Source: a bacterium (GTDB taxonomy: Bacteria > Zixibacteria > MSB-5A5 > WJJR01). Taken from it: DNA of 64,000 nt. The translations under genes were made by a program, and so were the position numbers. Below, one piece after another: positions 24,277-32,323 of the stretch (position 1 is its first letter; the number at the start of each line of letters is the position of its first letter). The stretch covers positions 111,001 through 175,000 of the forward strand of contig DATMBC010000103.1 of assembly GCA_035559435.1 (NCBI GenBank). The letters run 5' to 3'. The notes under the pieces are model-generated. The model searched no databases. It worked only from the letters and a program-made list of their open reading frames with translations, and was not told where the DNA came from.

Positions 24277-25098
24277 ATGACGATTCTCTGGTGGATCATC
24301 GGTGTGGGGCTGGCGCTTGGGGCGCTGAAGCTCCTCGTTGTCTGGGCCGAGCCGTACATGTCGTTTGTGCCCCGCCGCGGCCCGACCCCACCCCCGCCCG
24401 GTTTCACCGCCCTGCACCTGCGAAGTCCCGACGGCACCCGGCTTTCCGGTTGGCGCACCGAGATTCCGGTCGAGGGACCGGTCTTCCTCTACTTCTGCGG
24501 CAACGCCGGCAATCTCGATGATCGCCGCGACCTGTTGGCCCGGGCCGCCGCCGCCGGGCTGGCGATCGTGACCTTCGACTACCGCGGCGCGGGGGAATCG
24601 AAGGGACGCGCCACCGAGACCAACGTCTACCACGATGCCGATGCGATCTACCGAATGATGATCGACACGCTCGGAGTTGGCCCCGAGCGCATCGTCCTCT
24701 GGGGGCATTCGATCGGAGGCGCGGTGGCGATCGCGCTGGCCCATCGACGGCCCTGCGCCGGCGTCATTGCCGAGGCCACCTTCCGCTCGGCGCGGGTGAT
24801 GGCGCGGCGCATGTTGCCGTTTCTGCCGGCGCACTGGTTTATGACCTACCGCTTCGACAACGAGGGCACAGTCCCCAATCTCACCTGCCCGATCCTGTTC
24901 ATCCATGGCAGCGACGATCTGACGATCCCGGTGGAGGACTCGCAATACCTGTACGACGCCTCCGGCGAGCGGGGCCAACTCTGGATCGTCCCCGGAGCCG
25001 ACCACAACGGCATCTACGAGGTGGCCGGCGAGCAATTCTACACGCGCTTACTCCTGTTCGCCCAGCAAGTTTCCGACCCGGCCCTCAGGGCGCGGTAG
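24277..25098 (+). CDS. Membrane-anchored alpha/beta hydrolase (BEM46/ABHD13-like)
   Basis: 273 residues. One N-terminal membrane helix (ILWWIIGVGLALGALKLLVVW) precedes an alpha/beta-hydrolase domain. YFCGNAGNLDDR holds the oxyanion region, GHSIGG the nucleophile Ser145, HGSDDLTIP the acid and GADHNG the catalytic histidine. The layout matches the BEM46/ABHD13 group, whose substrates are mostly unknown. The ATG at 24277 puts the start right at the membrane helix; the frame is open upstream, but those residues overlap the subtilase terminator. Probably a separate unit from the subtilase. Confidence 0.8.
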   Translation: MTILWWIIGVGLALGALKLLVVWAEPYMSFVPRRGPTPPPPGFTALHLRSPDGTRLSGWRTEIPVEGPVFLYFCGNAGNLDDRRDLLARAAAAGLAIVTFDYRGAGESKGRATETNVYHDADAIYRMMIDTLGVGPERIVLWGHSIGGAVAIALAHRRPCAGVIAEATFRSARVMARRMLPFLPAHWFMTYRFDNEGTVPNLTCPILFIHGSDDLTIPVEDSQYLYDASGERGQLWIVPGADHNGIYEVAGEQFYTRLLLFAQQVSDPALRAR

Positions 25099-25154
25099 GG
25101 CCGTTTCCGAAGTAAAGTGGTGGAGGCAATCCGCAGGGCGCGTGCGCTCTTTGC

Positions 25155-25176
25155 TTGTCCTGAGCGAATGCGAAGG
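25155..25176. repeat. Fragment of a TGTC..CTGAGCG-type dispersed repeat
   Basis: TTGTCCTGAGCGAATGCGAAGG resembles one arm of the inverted-repeat element at 34010-34089 (TGTCATACTGAGCGCAGCGAAG). It is embedded in a copy of the GCGCTCTTTGC repeat. Confidence 0.5.
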
Positions 25177-25367
25177 GCACGGACCGCTTTGCTCCTTCCA
25201 TGGGCGCGAACAACTTGATCTTAATCTCATCGAGGTGGCTACAGGTACTCAACTCATTGTGCGTCGCCCATATCGACTGAAGGGGAAACCGATCCCGGAT
25301 TTGGTTCCGGCATTCCCATCTGGACATTTGGAATGGCGATAGCCCTACACGCTCCCGTGCAGTCTGT

Positions 25368-25407
25368 AGTCTGTAGGGTGGATGCGCTCTTTGCACGCAC
25401 CGCTTTG
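25368..25407 (+). repeat. 40-bp direct repeat, left copy
   Basis: Starts AGTCTGTAGGGTG and ends GCACGCACCGCTTTG. It matches the copy at 26425-26464 at 38 of 40 positions (GA here versus CG there after GGGTG). The two copies flank the accessory gene in the same orientation. Confidence 0.8.
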
Positions 25408-25550
25408 CTCTTTCCATGGCGGTGAACGACGGTGCGTACGTTCTTTGTACGCACCCTACGCGCTACAATACGTATCGGGGGGCGACGGACGTCCCGTTGA
25501 CAGTGGCCCCGATGCCGCTTTGATTGCGTGAATGAGAGTTACTCACAGCA

Positions 25551-25587
25551 AGTCCGCCTCTGGCGGACTTGCGGTGGGGCACCCGGG
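25551..25587 (+). repeat. Palindromic direct repeat, left copy
   Basis: AGTCCGCCTCTGGCGGACTT forms a 9-10 bp perfect hairpin (CAAGTCCGCC/GGCGGACTTG), followed by a GGGGCACCCG arm. A slightly diverged copy in the same orientation is at 26484-26517. Confidence 0.7.
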
Positions 25588-25689
25588 CGTAAGAAAAAGC
25601 GAGCCGTTCAAGCTTTAACTGACTTTGGGGTTGCCCCGGAGTTTCGCCCCCAAGCGAATGGAACAACTTCTCAGAAAGGTCCACGCGGT

Positions 25690-26349
25690 ATGACTTCGAT
25701 TTTAGAAGCCCAGGATAGCCTCTTTTCCGAGTGGTCTGGACTGGAAGGGCAATTCGTACGCGACGGCATGGTTGACCATCAGGCATATGCCGGCAGTAGT
25801 CCGAGACTTCTGTTTCTTCTTAAGGAGGCCAACGATCGAGAAGGTGGACTGAGGGATCTCTGCCAAGAGGTAATTGCAAGAGCTGATCGAAAGCAGACGT
25901 GGGAGAACGTCGCAAGATGGACTCTTGGGCTCCGCAATCTGAGCCGAGATCTTCAATGGTCGGAGATTGAGGATCTCTCCGCCGATGTGCGACGAACAGC
26001 ACTCCTGTCGATTGCCGCGATGAATCTTAAGAAATCGCCGGGAGGATACACCACGGATCCCGATGCTTTCGCCACAGCAGTTCGCACACACGCGGTCAGG
26101 ATTGCCCGACAGTTTCACATCTATGAGCCAGACGTTGCAATCTGCTGCGGTTCGCTTGTTGCGTGGGGAATCAAGATCGCGTTGGATAAGAGCCTGCTGG
26201 AGCAATGGTCACAAACGCGAAGAGGAATACCGTACGTGGAGTACGCCCCCGGGAGATTCATCGTTTCGTATGTTCATCCAGAAGCCCGGGTCGCCGACAG
26301 CCTGAAGTACTACGGTCTCGTCGATGCTTGTCGTGAACTGCTTACCTAG
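25690..26349 (+). CDS. Accessory protein, possible uracil-DNA-glycosylase-superfamily fold
   Basis: 219 residues, no signal peptide. SPRLLFLLKEANDREGG near the N-terminus and VAICCGSLVAWGIK ... FIVSYVHPEARVADSLKYY near the C-terminus resemble the substrate-binding 'L.L.E.(P/N)' and 'HP(S/E)' regions of UDG-superfamily proteins. I cannot confirm this, and no standard catalytic motif is clear. The ATG at 25690 has AAAGG about 10 nt upstream. The coding sequence is visibly lower in GC and more A/T-rich at third positions than its neighbours, and it is flanked by two pairs of direct repeats. Both suggest recent transfer. Confidence 0.6.
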   Translation: MTSILEAQDSLFSEWSGLEGQFVRDGMVDHQAYAGSSPRLLFLLKEANDREGGLRDLCQEVIARADRKQTWENVARWTLGLRNLSRDLQWSEIEDLSADVRRTALLSIAAMNLKKSPGGYTTDPDAFATAVRTHAVRIARQFHIYEPDVAICCGSLVAWGIKIALDKSLLEQWSQTRRGIPYVEYAPGRFIVSYVHPEARVADSLKYYGLVDACRELLT

Positions 26350-26424
26350 TTGATTCGAGCAATCGATCATCCGACACCCGCGCGTGCACCTCCGTCGTCG
26401 TAATCTCTCTATGGCCCAGTCGGC

Positions 26425-26464
26425 AGTCTGTAGGGTGCGTGCGCTCTTTGCACGCACCGCTTTG
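26425..26464 (+). repeat. 40-bp direct repeat, right copy
   Basis: Starts AGTCTGTAGGGTG and ends GCACGCACCGCTTTG; 38/40 identical to 25368-25407. It contains a GGTGCGTGC/GCACGCACC inverted repeat around CTCTTT. Confidence 0.8.
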
Positions 26465-26465
26465 C

Positions 26466-26517
26466 CGGGTGCCCCACAGCTTTGTCCGCCTCTGACGGAC
26501 TTGCTGCGGGGCACCCG
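26466..26517 (+). repeat. Palindromic repeat, right copy
   Basis: Outer arms CGGGTGCCCCACAGC and GCTGCGGGGCACCCG pair with one mismatch. The inner GTCCG/CGGAC arms extend the hairpin to about 52 bp. Its right half repeats the element at 25551-25587. Confidence 0.7.
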
Positions 26518-26622
26518 ACCCACTTACCCCTTTTCGCCCAGCGGGTTACCGGCCCGGCTTTCTTGCTCGTCGCGGGGGACTTCGCCGGGCACTGGCGGTG
26601 GAAGTTCAAGTCGATTGGGCAC

Positions 26623-26651
26623 TTGACAGATTGGGTGGGTGTGGGTATACT
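26623..26651 (+). promoter_or_regulatory. Strong sigma-70-type promoter of rplM-rpsI
   Basis: TTGACA, 17-bp spacer, TATACT. The -35 is perfect, the -10 has one mismatch, and the spacing is ideal, 34 bp before the rplM start codon. Confidence 0.85.
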
Positions 26652-26684
26652 GGTTGTCTGTTTTTTTGCCAGAAGAGGGCGGAA

Positions 26685-27116
26685 ATGAAGACGTTCATAC
26701 CCAAAGCAGATCAGATCGAGCGGCAGTGGTACACCGTGGATGCCACGGACCTGGTGCTGGGGCGCGCCGCGGCCCGGATCGCGCGCGTGTTGCGCGGCAA
26801 GCACAAGCCGCAGTTCACGCCGCATCTGGACACAGGCGATTTCGTCATCGTCGTCAACGCCGCCAAGATCCGCACGACCGGCGACAAGGAGACGACGAAG
26901 GAATACTTCACCTACTCCGGTTATCCCGGCGGCGCGAAGTGGGAGACGGTCGGGCATCTGCGCGAACGTCGCCCCGAAGAACTGATCCGTCGCGCGGTGC
27001 GCGGGATGCTGCCGAAGAACCGTCTGGGACGGCGCTTGATGGGCAAGTTGCATGTCTACGCCGGACCGGAACACCCGCACGCGGCGCAGAAGCCGCAGGC
27101 GCTGACGTTGAACTAA
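26685..27116 (+). CDS. rplM: 50S ribosomal protein L13
   Basis: 143 residues, the normal length of L13, an early-assembly large-subunit protein. Recognised by [61 protein letters not shown] and [16 protein letters not shown]. The ATG at 26685 follows AGAGGGCGG. The frame is open farther upstream, but that sequence holds the promoter. It forms the usual L13-S9 pair with rpsI. Confidence 0.97.
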   Translation: MKTFIPKADQIERQWYTVDATDLVLGRAAARIARVLRGKHKPQFTPHLDTGDFVIVVNAAKIRTTGDKETTKEYFTYSGYPGGAKWETVGHLRERRPEELIRRAVRGMLPKNRLGRRLMGKLHVYAGPEHPHAAQKPQALTLN

Positions 27117-27147
27117 GTCGCGCGTGGCGCGATTGGTTGGAGGCATT

Positions 27148-27540
27148 TTGGCGGAACAAACCTATTGGGCCATCGGCCGTCGCAAAGAGGCCACCGTCCG
27201 GGTCGGGCTGCGTCCCGGCAAAGGCGAGATGATCGTCAATGGCCTGCCCATGAAGGACTATTTCCACCGCGAGACGCTGGTCATGCTGATCGAGCAGCCG
27301 CTGCGACTGGTGGAGGCGATGGGGCAGGTCGATTTCGTCGGGTTCGCGCACGGCGGCGGCAAGTCGGGTCAGGCGGGCGCGCTGCTTCTGGGCATTTCGC
27401 GCGCGTTGCAGATGATGAACCCCGACTACCGCCCGCGGCTGAAGAAGGCCGGGTTCCTCGAACGCGACGCCCGCGCGGTGGAACGCAAAAAGTACGGTCA
27501 GGCGAAGGCGCGGAAACGCTTCCAGTACTCCAAGCGCTAG
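27148..27540 (+). CDS. rpsI: 30S ribosomal protein S9
   Basis: 130 residues. [19 protein letters not shown] and the C-terminal [32 protein letters not shown], shown here in parts, are diagnostic of S9; the SKR tail contacts P-site tRNA. The best start is TTG at 27148: GGAGG lies 4 nt upstream and translation then begins (M)[12 protein letters not shown], as in other S9 proteins. A GTG at 27124 would add eight unconserved residues. A terminator follows. Confidence 0.95.
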   Translation: MAEQTYWAIGRRKEATVRVGLRPGKGEMIVNGLPMKDYFHRETLVMLIEQPLRLVEAMGQVDFVGFAHGGGKSGQAGALLLGISRALQMMNPDYRPRLKKAGFLERDARAVERKKYGQAKARKRFQYSKR

Positions 27541-27580
27541 GCATTGGCTCGGAGTGAACTGGTTGATCGGATAACACGAA

Positions 27581-27607
27581 AGCCCTCTGCCGTGGCGGAG
27601 GGCTTTT
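27581..27607 (+). terminator. Rho-independent terminator of rplM-rpsI
   Basis: AGCCCTC/GAGGGCT stem with additional TGCC/GGC pairing inside, followed by TTTT. It lies 40 nt after the rpsI stop codon. Confidence 0.8.
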
Positions 27608-27614
27608 GACACAC

Positions 27615-27673
27615 ACCCGCGGAGCGGCCCGGGGTCGGACCACAAGGTCCGTCGGCGCCGTGAGGACGCGGGT
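27615..27673 (+). ncRNA. Structured leader upstream of rpsB
   Basis: ACCCGCG (27615-27621) and CGCGGGT (27667-27673) can pair around an inner hairpin GGACC-ACAA-GGTCC (27637-27650). The structure lies directly upstream of rpsB, where autoregulatory S2 leaders occur in other bacteria. It does not clearly match a leader I know by sequence. Confidence 0.35.
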
Positions 27674-27706
27674 GGAGGCGGAAACACAAAACCCAGTGAG
27701 GCGGAA

Positions 27707-28489
27707 GTGAACGTATCCCTCAAGGATCTGCTCGACGCCGGCGTGCATTTTGGTCACCAGACCAAGCGCTGGAACCCGAAGATGAAGCCTTTCATCTTCG
27801 GCGCCCGCAACGGCATCTACATCGTCGATCTGCGCAAGACGCTCAAGTCGTTGGAGGCCGCCTGCCGCAAGGTCAGCGAGGTGGCCGCCGAGGGCCGTCC
27901 GATTCTGTTCGTCGGCACCAAGAAGCAGGCCAAGGAAGTGATTCAAAGCGAGTCGCAGCGCTGCAACCAGTTCTATGTGACTGAGCGCTGGCTGGGCGGC
28001 ATGCTGACCAACTTCGCCACCATCCGCCAGTCGATTAAGCGCCTGCGCGATCTGGAGGCGATGAAGGCCGACGGCACCTTCGAGAAGCTGACCAAGAAGG
28101 AACGGCTCAAGCTTGACCGCGAGATGGAGCGTCTCGAGGAGATTTTGGGTGGCATCAAGGACATGGGCCGTCTGCCCGGCCTGATCTACGTGGTCGACAC
28201 CCGCAAGGAACGCATCGCCGTCGCCGAAGCCGAAAAGCTCGGCATCCCGATCGTGGCGATTGTCGACACCAACTGCGATCCCGACCCGATCGACTTCCCG
28301 ATCGCCGGCAATGACGACGCGATCAAGTCGATCCGCCTGATCACCAGCGCCATCGCCACCTCGATCTTCGAGGCGACCGGCGGGCGTCGCAAGGACGCGG
28401 CCGACACCGACGGCGGCAAGGCGGTCGCCGCCGGCGCCGTGATCGAAGAGGCCTGGAGCAAGGAACCCGAAGCCGAAGAGGAAGCGTAA
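27707..28489 (+). CDS. rpsB: 30S ribosomal protein S2
   Basis: 260 residues of typical S2. [24 protein letters not shown] is the diagnostic opening, given here only as a family landmark in parts ([19 protein letters not shown]). [28 protein letters not shown] and [21 protein letters not shown] follow. Translation starts at GTG 27707, with a purine-rich GAGGCGGAA upstream. The C-terminal 40 residues are acidic and unconserved, as usual. It pairs with tsf as in most bacteria. Confidence 0.97.
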   Translation: MNVSLKDLLDAGVHFGHQTKRWNPKMKPFIFGARNGIYIVDLRKTLKSLEAACRKVSEVAAEGRPILFVGTKKQAKEVIQSESQRCNQFYVTERWLGGMLTNFATIRQSIKRLRDLEAMKADGTFEKLTKKERLKLDREMERLEEILGGIKDMGRLPGLIYVVDTRKERIAVAEAEKLGIPIVAIVDTNCDPDPIDFPIAGNDDAIKSIRLITSAIATSIFEATGGRRKDAADTDGGKAVAAGAVIEEAWSKEPEAEEEA

Positions 28490-28530
28490 TTCGATCTTTT
28501 GGACCCGACGCAACGAACAAAGGAACAACC

Positions 28531-29124
28531 ATGTCGATATCTGCTCAGGATGTCATGGCCCTGCGGGAACGCACCGGCGCGGGGATGATGGAGTGCAAAA
28601 AGGCGCTGACCGAAACCGGCGGCGACACCGAGAAGGCCGTCAACTATCTGCGCGAGCGCGGGCTGGCCAAGGCCGCGACCAAGGCCGGACGCGCCACCAA
28701 GGAAGGCCTGATCTACGCCTATATCCACCCTGGCGACAAGCTCGGCGTGCTTCTGGAGATCAACTGCGAGACCGATTTCGTCGCGCGCACCGATGAGTTC
28801 AAGGGTCTGGCCAAGGACATCGCCATGCAGGTGGCCGCGGCCAATCCGGTCGCCGTTCGCCGCGAAGACCTCGACCCGGCCGCCGTCGAAGCCGAACGCA
28901 AGATCTTCCGCCAACAGGTGATCAACGAAGGCAAGCCGGAGAAAATCGTCGACAAGATCGTCGAAGGGAAGATGGAGAAGTACTTCGGCGAGGTGTGTCT
29001 GATGGAGCAGGCCTTCGTCAAGCAGCCCGAGCTGACCATCAACGCCCTGGTGCAGGGTCTGATCAGCAAGCTGGGCGAGAACATCACCGTCAAGCGCTTC
29101 GTGCGCTACCGTCTGGGCGAGTAA
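28531..29124 (+). CDS. tsf: Elongation factor Ts
   Basis: 197 residues: the short Thermus-like form rather than the roughly 280-residue E. coli form. It catalyses nucleotide exchange on EF-Tu. VMALRERTGAGMMECKKALTE is the signature; INCETDFVARTD and the CLMEQAFVK region are the core contacts with EF-Tu. It lies 41 nt after rpsB with AAAGGAAC upstream. A strong hairpin follows. Confidence 0.97.
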   Translation: MSISAQDVMALRERTGAGMMECKKALTETGGDTEKAVNYLRERGLAKAATKAGRATKEGLIYAYIHPGDKLGVLLEINCETDFVARTDEFKGLAKDIAMQVAAANPVAVRREDLDPAAVEAERKIFRQQVINEGKPEKIVDKIVEGKMEKYFGEVCLMEQAFVKQPELTINALVQGLISKLGENITVKRFVRYRLGE

Positions 29125-29137
29125 GCGGCCGAATCCT

Positions 29138-29180
29138 GCCCCCGTTCGCCCCCGACCGGGGCGGACGGGGGCTTTGCTTT
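29138..29180 (+). terminator. Terminator after tsf
   Basis: GCCCCCGT-TCGCCCC pairs with GGGGCGG-ACGGGGGC around a CGAC loop (29138-29172), followed by TTTGCTTTG. Only 49 nt separate it from the pyrH start, so read-through into pyrH is possible. Confidence 0.75.
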
Positions 29181-29220
29181 GCCTCTGGCGTGCGGGCCGT
29201 CGCTGACCGATCTTCCCGCC

Positions 29221-29964
29221 ATGTCGACTCAGCCCTCCCCAAAGCCCGTCGATGGGCCATTCAAACGGATCCTGATCAAGCTTTCCGGCGAAATCCTGGC
29301 CGGCGCCCCCGGGTGGGGGATTGACCTGGGTGTCTTGGGCGACATCGCCGGGCAGGTGGGCGATGTGCACCGCCGGGGCATCGAGTGCGCGCTGGTGATC
29401 GGCGGCGGCAACATCTACCGCGGGGTTGCCTCGGCGGCCAAAGGGATGGACCGGGCCACCGCCGACCAGATGGGCATGCTGGGCACCGTGATCAACGCGC
29501 TGGCCCTGCAGGACGCGCTGGAGAAAATCGACATCCACACCCGTGTCATGACCGCCATCCCGATGGCCTCCCTGGGAGAGCCCTACATCCGCCGCCGGGC
29601 GGTCCGTCATCTGGAGAAGGGACGGGTGATCATTCTGGCGGCCGGCACCGGGCACCCGTATTTCACCACCGACACGGCCGCCGCCCTCCGCGCGCTGGAG
29701 ATCGGCGCCGATGTCATCCTGAAGGGGACCAAAGTGGACGGGGTTTACTCCGCCGATCCGATGAAGGACAAACGCGCGACCAAGTTCGAATCTCTCCAGT
29801 TTTCCGAGGCGCTGGCGCGCAAGCTCAAGATCATGGACGCGACCGCGCTGTCGATGTGCATGGACAACAACATTCCGGTCATTGTCTTCGATTTGACCCA
29901 TGATGGCAACCTGCTGCGGGTCGCCACCGGGGAAAAGATCGGCACCACCGTCCTGCCCGGATGA
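29221..29964 (+). CDS. pyrH: UMP kinase
   Basis: 247 residues, amino-acid-kinase fold, phosphorylating UMP to UDP. Landmarks: [74 protein letters not shown] and [18 protein letters not shown]. The ATG at 29221 lacks a clear ribosome-binding site; residues that could be added upstream overlap the tsf terminator. Order tsf-pyrH-frr is the common bacterial arrangement. Confidence 0.96.
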   Translation: MSTQPSPKPVDGPFKRILIKLSGEILAGAPGWGIDLGVLGDIAGQVGDVHRRGIECALVIGGGNIYRGVASAAKGMDRATADQMGMLGTVINALALQDALEKIDIHTRVMTAIPMASLGEPYIRRRAVRHLEKGRVIILAAGTGHPYFTTDTAAALRALEIGADVILKGTKVDGVYSADPMKDKRATKFESLQFSEALARKLKIMDATALSMCMDNNIPVIVFDLTHDGNLLRVATGEKIGTTVLPG

Positions 29965-30004
29965 TCCCGCCGCGGGATTCTCCGTACAAGGGGAGTGGGG
30001 ACAG

Positions 30005-30028
30005 CCCGGCCCGGCGCGGCCGGGATTT
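30005..30028 (+). terminator. GC-rich hairpin after pyrH
   Basis: CCCGGCC-CGGCGC-GGCCGGG followed by ATTT. It lies 41 nt after the pyrH stop. The T-run is weak. Confidence 0.4.
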
Positions 30029-30031
30029 GAC

Positions 30032-30061
30032 TTGCGACCGGACCGGGAGCGCAACTTAATT
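30032..30061 (+). promoter_or_regulatory. Candidate promoter of frr
   Basis: TTGCGA, 18-bp spacer, TTAATT, within a 152-bp gap after the pyrH hairpin and about 55 bp before the frr start. Imperfect at both boxes. Confidence 0.35.
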
Positions 30062-30116
30062 TTCTGTCTGTCGTCTCAATGGGGCAACCAGCGTAAGCCG
30101 AGCGGAGGACATTGAC

Positions 30117-30683
30117 ATGGCCGGACCTGCGGAAACGATCAAGGCGGACGCCCGTGACCGCATGCACAAGACTGTGGAAGCCACACGCCGCGAACTTTCC
30201 ACCATCCGCAGCGGCAAAGCCACGGTGTCGCTTCTGGATTCGGTGCGCGTCACCTACTACGGCAACCAGGTGCCGCTCAACCAGGTGGGGACCGTCTCGG
30301 CCCCCGAGCCGCGGATGTTGGTGATCCAGCCCTGGGAAAAGAACATGACCGCGGAGATCATCAAGGGCATCCAGAAGGCCGAGCTGGGCCTCAATCCCCT
30401 CGTCGACGGCAACTTGGTGCGCGTGCCCATCCCGCCGCTCAACGAGGACCGGCGCCGCGATCTGGTCAGACTGGTCAAAAAGCACGCGGAAGAGGGCAAG
30501 GTGGCGATCCGCAACATTCGCCGCGACGCCAATGATCATCTGAAGAAGGCGGAAAAGAACAAGGAGATCACCGAGGACGAGCACAAAAAGATCCACGATG
30601 AAATCCAGAAGTTCACCGACGCCTTTATCGCCGAAGTCGACAAACTGGTCGCCGCCAAAGAGGCGGAGATCATGGAGGTATAG
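30117..30683 (+). CDS. frr: Ribosome recycling factor
   Basis: 188 residues, full-length RRF, which with EF-G splits post-termination ribosomes. Recognised by RSGKATVSLLDSVRVTYYG, VPLNQVGTVSAPEPRMLVI, NPLVDGNLVRVPIPPLNEDRR and the helical AIRNIRRDANDHLKK. GCGGAGGAC precedes the ATG. It starts a run of closely spaced genes (uppS 7 nt later, then cdsA and the UbiA-type gene). Confidence 0.97.
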   Translation: MAGPAETIKADARDRMHKTVEATRRELSTIRSGKATVSLLDSVRVTYYGNQVPLNQVGTVSAPEPRMLVIQPWEKNMTAEIIKGIQKAELGLNPLVDGNLVRVPIPPLNEDRRRDLVRLVKKHAEEGKVAIRNIRRDANDHLKKAEKNKEITEDEHKKIHDEIQKFTDAFIAEVDKLVAAKEAEIMEV

Positions 30684-30690
30684 CGTCGGG

Positions 30691-31488
30691 ATGCCGTCGA
30701 TTCTCTCCCGCGCCCGCAAGGCGGCCGCCGGCCGCGGCGACGCCCCCGATCTGCTCGATCAGGTGCGCCGCGCCGCCAATCCGCCGCCGCGCCATGTCGC
30801 CATCATCATGGACGGCAACGGCCGCTGGGCGCAGCGGCGCGGTCTGCCGCGCTCAGCCGGCCACCGCGCCGGCGTCGCCGCCGTCAAACGCGTCGTCATG
30901 GCCGCCGACGAGGCCAACATCGCCGCGCTCACCCTCTTTGCCTTCTCGGTTGAGAACTGGGGACGGCCCAAGCGCGAGATTTCGGCGATCATGCGCCTGC
31001 TTTACGAGACCACGAAAAAGGAACTGCGCGAAATCGCCGAGAACAACGTTCGCATCATCACCACCGGCGACATCGACGGTCTCCCGGCGACCAAGCGCGA
31101 GGCGGTGCTCGACGCCATCGAGCGCACCCGCAACAACACCGGGCTGGTGCTCAATCTGGCGCTCAACTACGGCGGCCGTACCGAAATCCTGCAGGCGGTC
31201 AAGCGTATCGCCGCCAAGGTGCACGCCGGCGAGATCACCCCCGACCAGATCGACGAATCGCTGTTCAAGATGCACCTGCAGACCAACGGGCTGCCCGATC
31301 CCGACCTGCTGATCCGCACCTCGGGCGAATACCGGCTCTCCAATTTCCTGCTCTGGCAGACCTCCTACACCGAGTTGTATATCACCGACACGTTCTGGCC
31401 CGACTTCACGCGCGATGATTTCTTCCGCGCCGTGCTCGATTTTCAGCGGCGCGAGCGGCGCTTTGGGCGTGTCCGGCCGACACGGTAG
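30691..31488 (+). CDS. uppS: Isoprenyl transferase (undecaprenyl diphosphate synthase)
   Basis: 265 residues. cis-Prenyltransferase making the C55 lipid carrier for peptidoglycan and O-antigen. Signatures: HVAIIMDGNGRWAQRRGLPR with the catalytic aspartate, GHRAGVAAVKRVV, FAFSVENWGRP, LNYGGRTEI, and the C-terminal PDLLIRTSGEYRLSNFLLWQ with TELY. The first 30 residues are an unconserved basic extension. The ATG at 30691 is 7 nt after frr. Confidence 0.95.
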   Translation: MPSILSRARKAAAGRGDAPDLLDQVRRAANPPPRHVAIIMDGNGRWAQRRGLPRSAGHRAGVAAVKRVVMAADEANIAALTLFAFSVENWGRPKREISAIMRLLYETTKKELREIAENNVRIITTGDIDGLPATKREAVLDAIERTRNNTGLVLNLALNYGGRTEILQAVKRIAAKVHAGEITPDQIDESLFKMHLQTNGLPDPDLLIRTSGEYRLSNFLLWQTSYTELYITDTFWPDFTRDDFFRAVLDFQRRERRFGRVRPTR

Positions 31489-31503
31489 GCGGGCGCCGGG
31501 CCG

Positions 31504-32313
31504 ATGCGCTCCTTCCTCACTCGTCTTGCCGTCGCGATTGTCGCGATTCCCGCCCTGCTGTGGGTCTTTTATCAGGGCGGCCATTGGCTGCGCGGATTGG
31601 TCGCGCTCCTGGCGCTGCTTGGCACCAGCGAAGCGCAACGTCTGGCGAAGAAGGCCGGCGCGCCATACCCGCTTTGGCCCTGCCTCCTGCTGGTGCTCCT
31701 GGTGCCGTGGCTTGCTGGTGATTTGTGGACAAACTGGAGTTGGCCGGCCTGGCTGACGGCGACGGTCTTGATGGCGGCCATTCCGGCGTTCCGCGCCTCC
31801 GACATCCTGCAATTGGCCGGCGGGATCGCGGCGCAGATCGCCACCGTGGCCTGGATCGGCGTGGGGCTGGGTGCGCTCCTGGCGTTGCGCGCCAATGCCG
31901 ATGGACAGGGATTCTGGTGGTTGATCCTGCTTTTCGCCAACCTCTGGATCGGCGACACCGCGGCGTATTTGTTCGGTGTCTGGCTGGGCAAGGCGAAGCT
32001 GGCGCCGCTGGTCTCCCCGAAGAAGACCATCGCCGGCAGCGTCGCGCAGGTGATCGCCTCGCTGGCGGTCGGCCTCGGCTTTGTCGCCGGCGGCTGGATG
32101 GATGCGCCGTCCGGGTTGCTGGTCGCCGCCTCGCTTGTGATCGGCATCGTTGGTCAGATCGGCGACCTCTTCGAGTCAGTGCTCAAACGCGCCGCGGGGG
32201 AGAAGGACTCTTCGCATCTGATTCCCGGCCACGGCGGCGTGCTCGACCGCTTCGATTCGGCGATGATGGCCGCGCCCTGTCTGCACCTGCTGTTGTCGCT
32301 GTGGCCGCGATGA
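31504..32313 (+). CDS. cdsA: Phosphatidate cytidylyltransferase (CDP-diacylglycerol synthase)
   Basis: 269 residues, multi-pass membrane enzyme that converts phosphatidate and CTP to CDP-diacylglycerol for phospholipid synthesis. SPKKTIAGSVAQ and GQIGDLFESVLKRAAGEKDS followed by IPGHGGVLDRFDS form the family signature, including the metal-binding aspartates. About seven hydrophobic segments. uppS-cdsA is a widespread pair. Confidence 0.95.
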   Translation: MRSFLTRLAVAIVAIPALLWVFYQGGHWLRGLVALLALLGTSEAQRLAKKAGAPYPLWPCLLLVLLVPWLAGDLWTNWSWPAWLTATVLMAAIPAFRASDILQLAGGIAAQIATVAWIGVGLGALLALRANADGQGFWWLILLFANLWIGDTAAYLFGVWLGKAKLAPLVSPKKTIAGSVAQVIASLAVGLGFVAGGWMDAPSGLLVAASLVIGIVGQIGDLFESVLKRAAGEKDSSHLIPGHGGVLDRFDSAMMAAPCLHLLLSLWPR

Positions 32314-32323
32314 GGGAGACGGC

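Larger units (their letters stand above)
25099..25689. other. Repeat-rich intergenic region upstream of an accessory gene
   Basis: 591 bp of lower-GC sequence without a credible gene. It holds several dispersed-repeat fragments that recur downstream at 26425-26517 or elsewhere in the window. Visible are a GCGCTCTTTGC...ACCGCTTTGCTCCTTCCATG copy (25145-25203), a TGTCCTGAGCG-type fragment, the direct repeats listed separately, and a GGTGCGTAC/GTACGCACC palindrome near 25430-25455. It looks like accumulated small non-coding repeats. Confidence 0.6.
26350..26684. other. Intergenic region between the accessory gene and rplM
   Basis: 335 bp. It contains the right copies of the two direct repeats (26425-26517), then GC-rich sequence without a gene, then the rplM promoter and a short T-rich leader (TGTTTTTTTGCC). 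Confidence 0.6.

Noticed and set aside
25368..26517. CRISPR array
   Set aside because: Only two copies of each repeat exist, about 1 kb apart with a gene between them. There is no regular spacer pattern and there are no cas genes.
28186..30054. A 622-codon open frame on the minus strand
   Set aside because: It covers rpsB, tsf and pyrH on the opposite strand. Those three are unmistakable, and this frame spans their intergenic terminators.
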